A DNA stretch of 64,000 nt, taken from positions 124,001-188,000 of the forward strand of contig NZ_CP010427.1 in NCBI RefSeq assembly GCF_000815225.1, given 5' to 3'. Shown here piece after piece: positions 63,653-64,000 of this stretch. The notes below the pieces were generated by a model that worked only from the letters and a program-made list of their open reading frames with translations, was not told where the DNA came from and did not search any database. Source of the DNA: Allofrancisella guangzhouensis. Lineage in GTDB: Bacteria; Pseudomonadota; Gammaproteobacteria; Francisellales; Francisellaceae. How positions within the stretch are numbered: the first letter of the stretch is position 1; every line of letters begins with the position of its first letter. Position numbers and translations under genes: made by a program.

Positions 63653-64000
63653 ATGGTGAATATTGATTTTAGTAAAGATATAATTGAGGCAACTCGTTAT
63701 TTCATCAAGGTAGTAGAACTAGGATCATATAGTTCTGTGAAAAAATTCTACAATGTTGAACTTAACACTATAAAAAGCAAGATAGATACACTAGAAACAT
63801 ATCTTGGAGTTAAGCTTATACAAAATATACACAATCGTATCACCCCAACAAAAAATGGCGTAAAGTATTATCACTCTTGTAGCAAAATATATAAAGATCT
63901 AGAAAGCACTATTGATAGTGTTAAAAACAATGGCTTTAAAGAAAGACGGGCTATAAGAGTATTAGGCTCTCCACTTTCCATAAAAGTAACCATAGATAGA
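63653..64000 (+). CDS. LysR family transcriptional regulator, N-terminal part
   Basis: 116 codons are visible before the window ends. The winged helix-turn-helix is recognisable: TRYFIKVVELGSYSSVKKFY, then VELNTIKSKIDTLETYLGVK and NRITPTKNGVKYYHSC. The effector-binding domain begins near residue 100 (RAIRVLGSP). Its position 77 bases after the nitroreductase suggests, but does not show, regulation of that gene. The target and ligand are unknown. Confidence 0.88.
   Translation, partial: MVNIDFSKDIIEATRYFIKVVELGSYSSVKKFYNVELNTIKSKIDTLETYLGVKLIQNIHNRITPTKNGVKYYHSCSKIYKDLESTIDSVKNNGFKERRAIRVLGSPLSIKVTIDR

Overview
The window is a low-GC gammaproteobacterial chromosome segment, most likely from Francisella or a close relative (Allofrancisella or another Francisellaceae). 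This rests on the AT-rich codon use, a short GSII-type glutamine synthetase, a pair of MFS transporters resembling the Francisella phagosomal (Pht) transporters, a 2-oxoglutarate dehydrogenase E2 with two lipoyl domains, and a chitinase-like GH18 protein. The genus is an inference from remembered family traits, not from a database search. Several start codons were moved from the longest reading frame to the one with a properly spaced Shine-Dalgarno sequence. prfB was extended through its programmed frameshift.

Bases 1-15,600 are the plastic part. They begin with the end of mlaE and with mlaD, then tRNA-Glu, a glutamine synthetase and an ankyrin-bearing glutaminase, holA, a lipocalin and an amino acid permease. 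A leucine-rich-repeat gene follows, cut in two by an intact IS30-family element of 1,046 bp; excising it with one 3-bp target copy restores the frame exactly. The rest of the mla operon (mlaC, mlaB, ibaG-like bolA) lies about 9 kb from mlaD on the opposite strand, in its canonical order, as if an inversion or insertion had split the operon. Next come a protein with a possible Cys-His-Asp catalytic site, gltX, and a WD40 protein with an F-box-like stretch before its repeats. With the LRR gene and the ankyrin glutaminase, these form a loose group of eukaryote-like candidate host-interaction proteins. This group is the most interesting material in the window.

Bases 15,600-36,600 are mostly housekeeping: the complete atpIBEFHAGDC operon, two inverted MFS paralogues flanking rluC and zapE, then hisS and the conserved tRNA-fMet-rimP-nusA-infB-rbfA block, hemE, comM and ubiK.

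Bases 36,700-54,500 carry a PACE-type efflux protein, the cyoABCDE quinol oxidase operon, tRNA-Leu(GAG), secG, tpiA, glmM, apt, and the TCA/respiratory block sdhCDAB-sucAB, divergent from gltA. Succinate dehydrogenase feeds quinol to cytochrome bo3, and the resulting proton gradient drives the ATP synthase upstream, so much of aerobic energy metabolism is in this one window.

Bases 54,500-64,000 hold an AmpG-like permease, sodB, grxD, a large secreted GH18-like protein with degenerate catalytic motifs and three C-terminal carbohydrate-binding-like repeats, lysS, prfB with its programmed +1 frameshift, a nitroreductase and the start of a LysR regulator. No CRISPR array, prophage or rRNA was seen.
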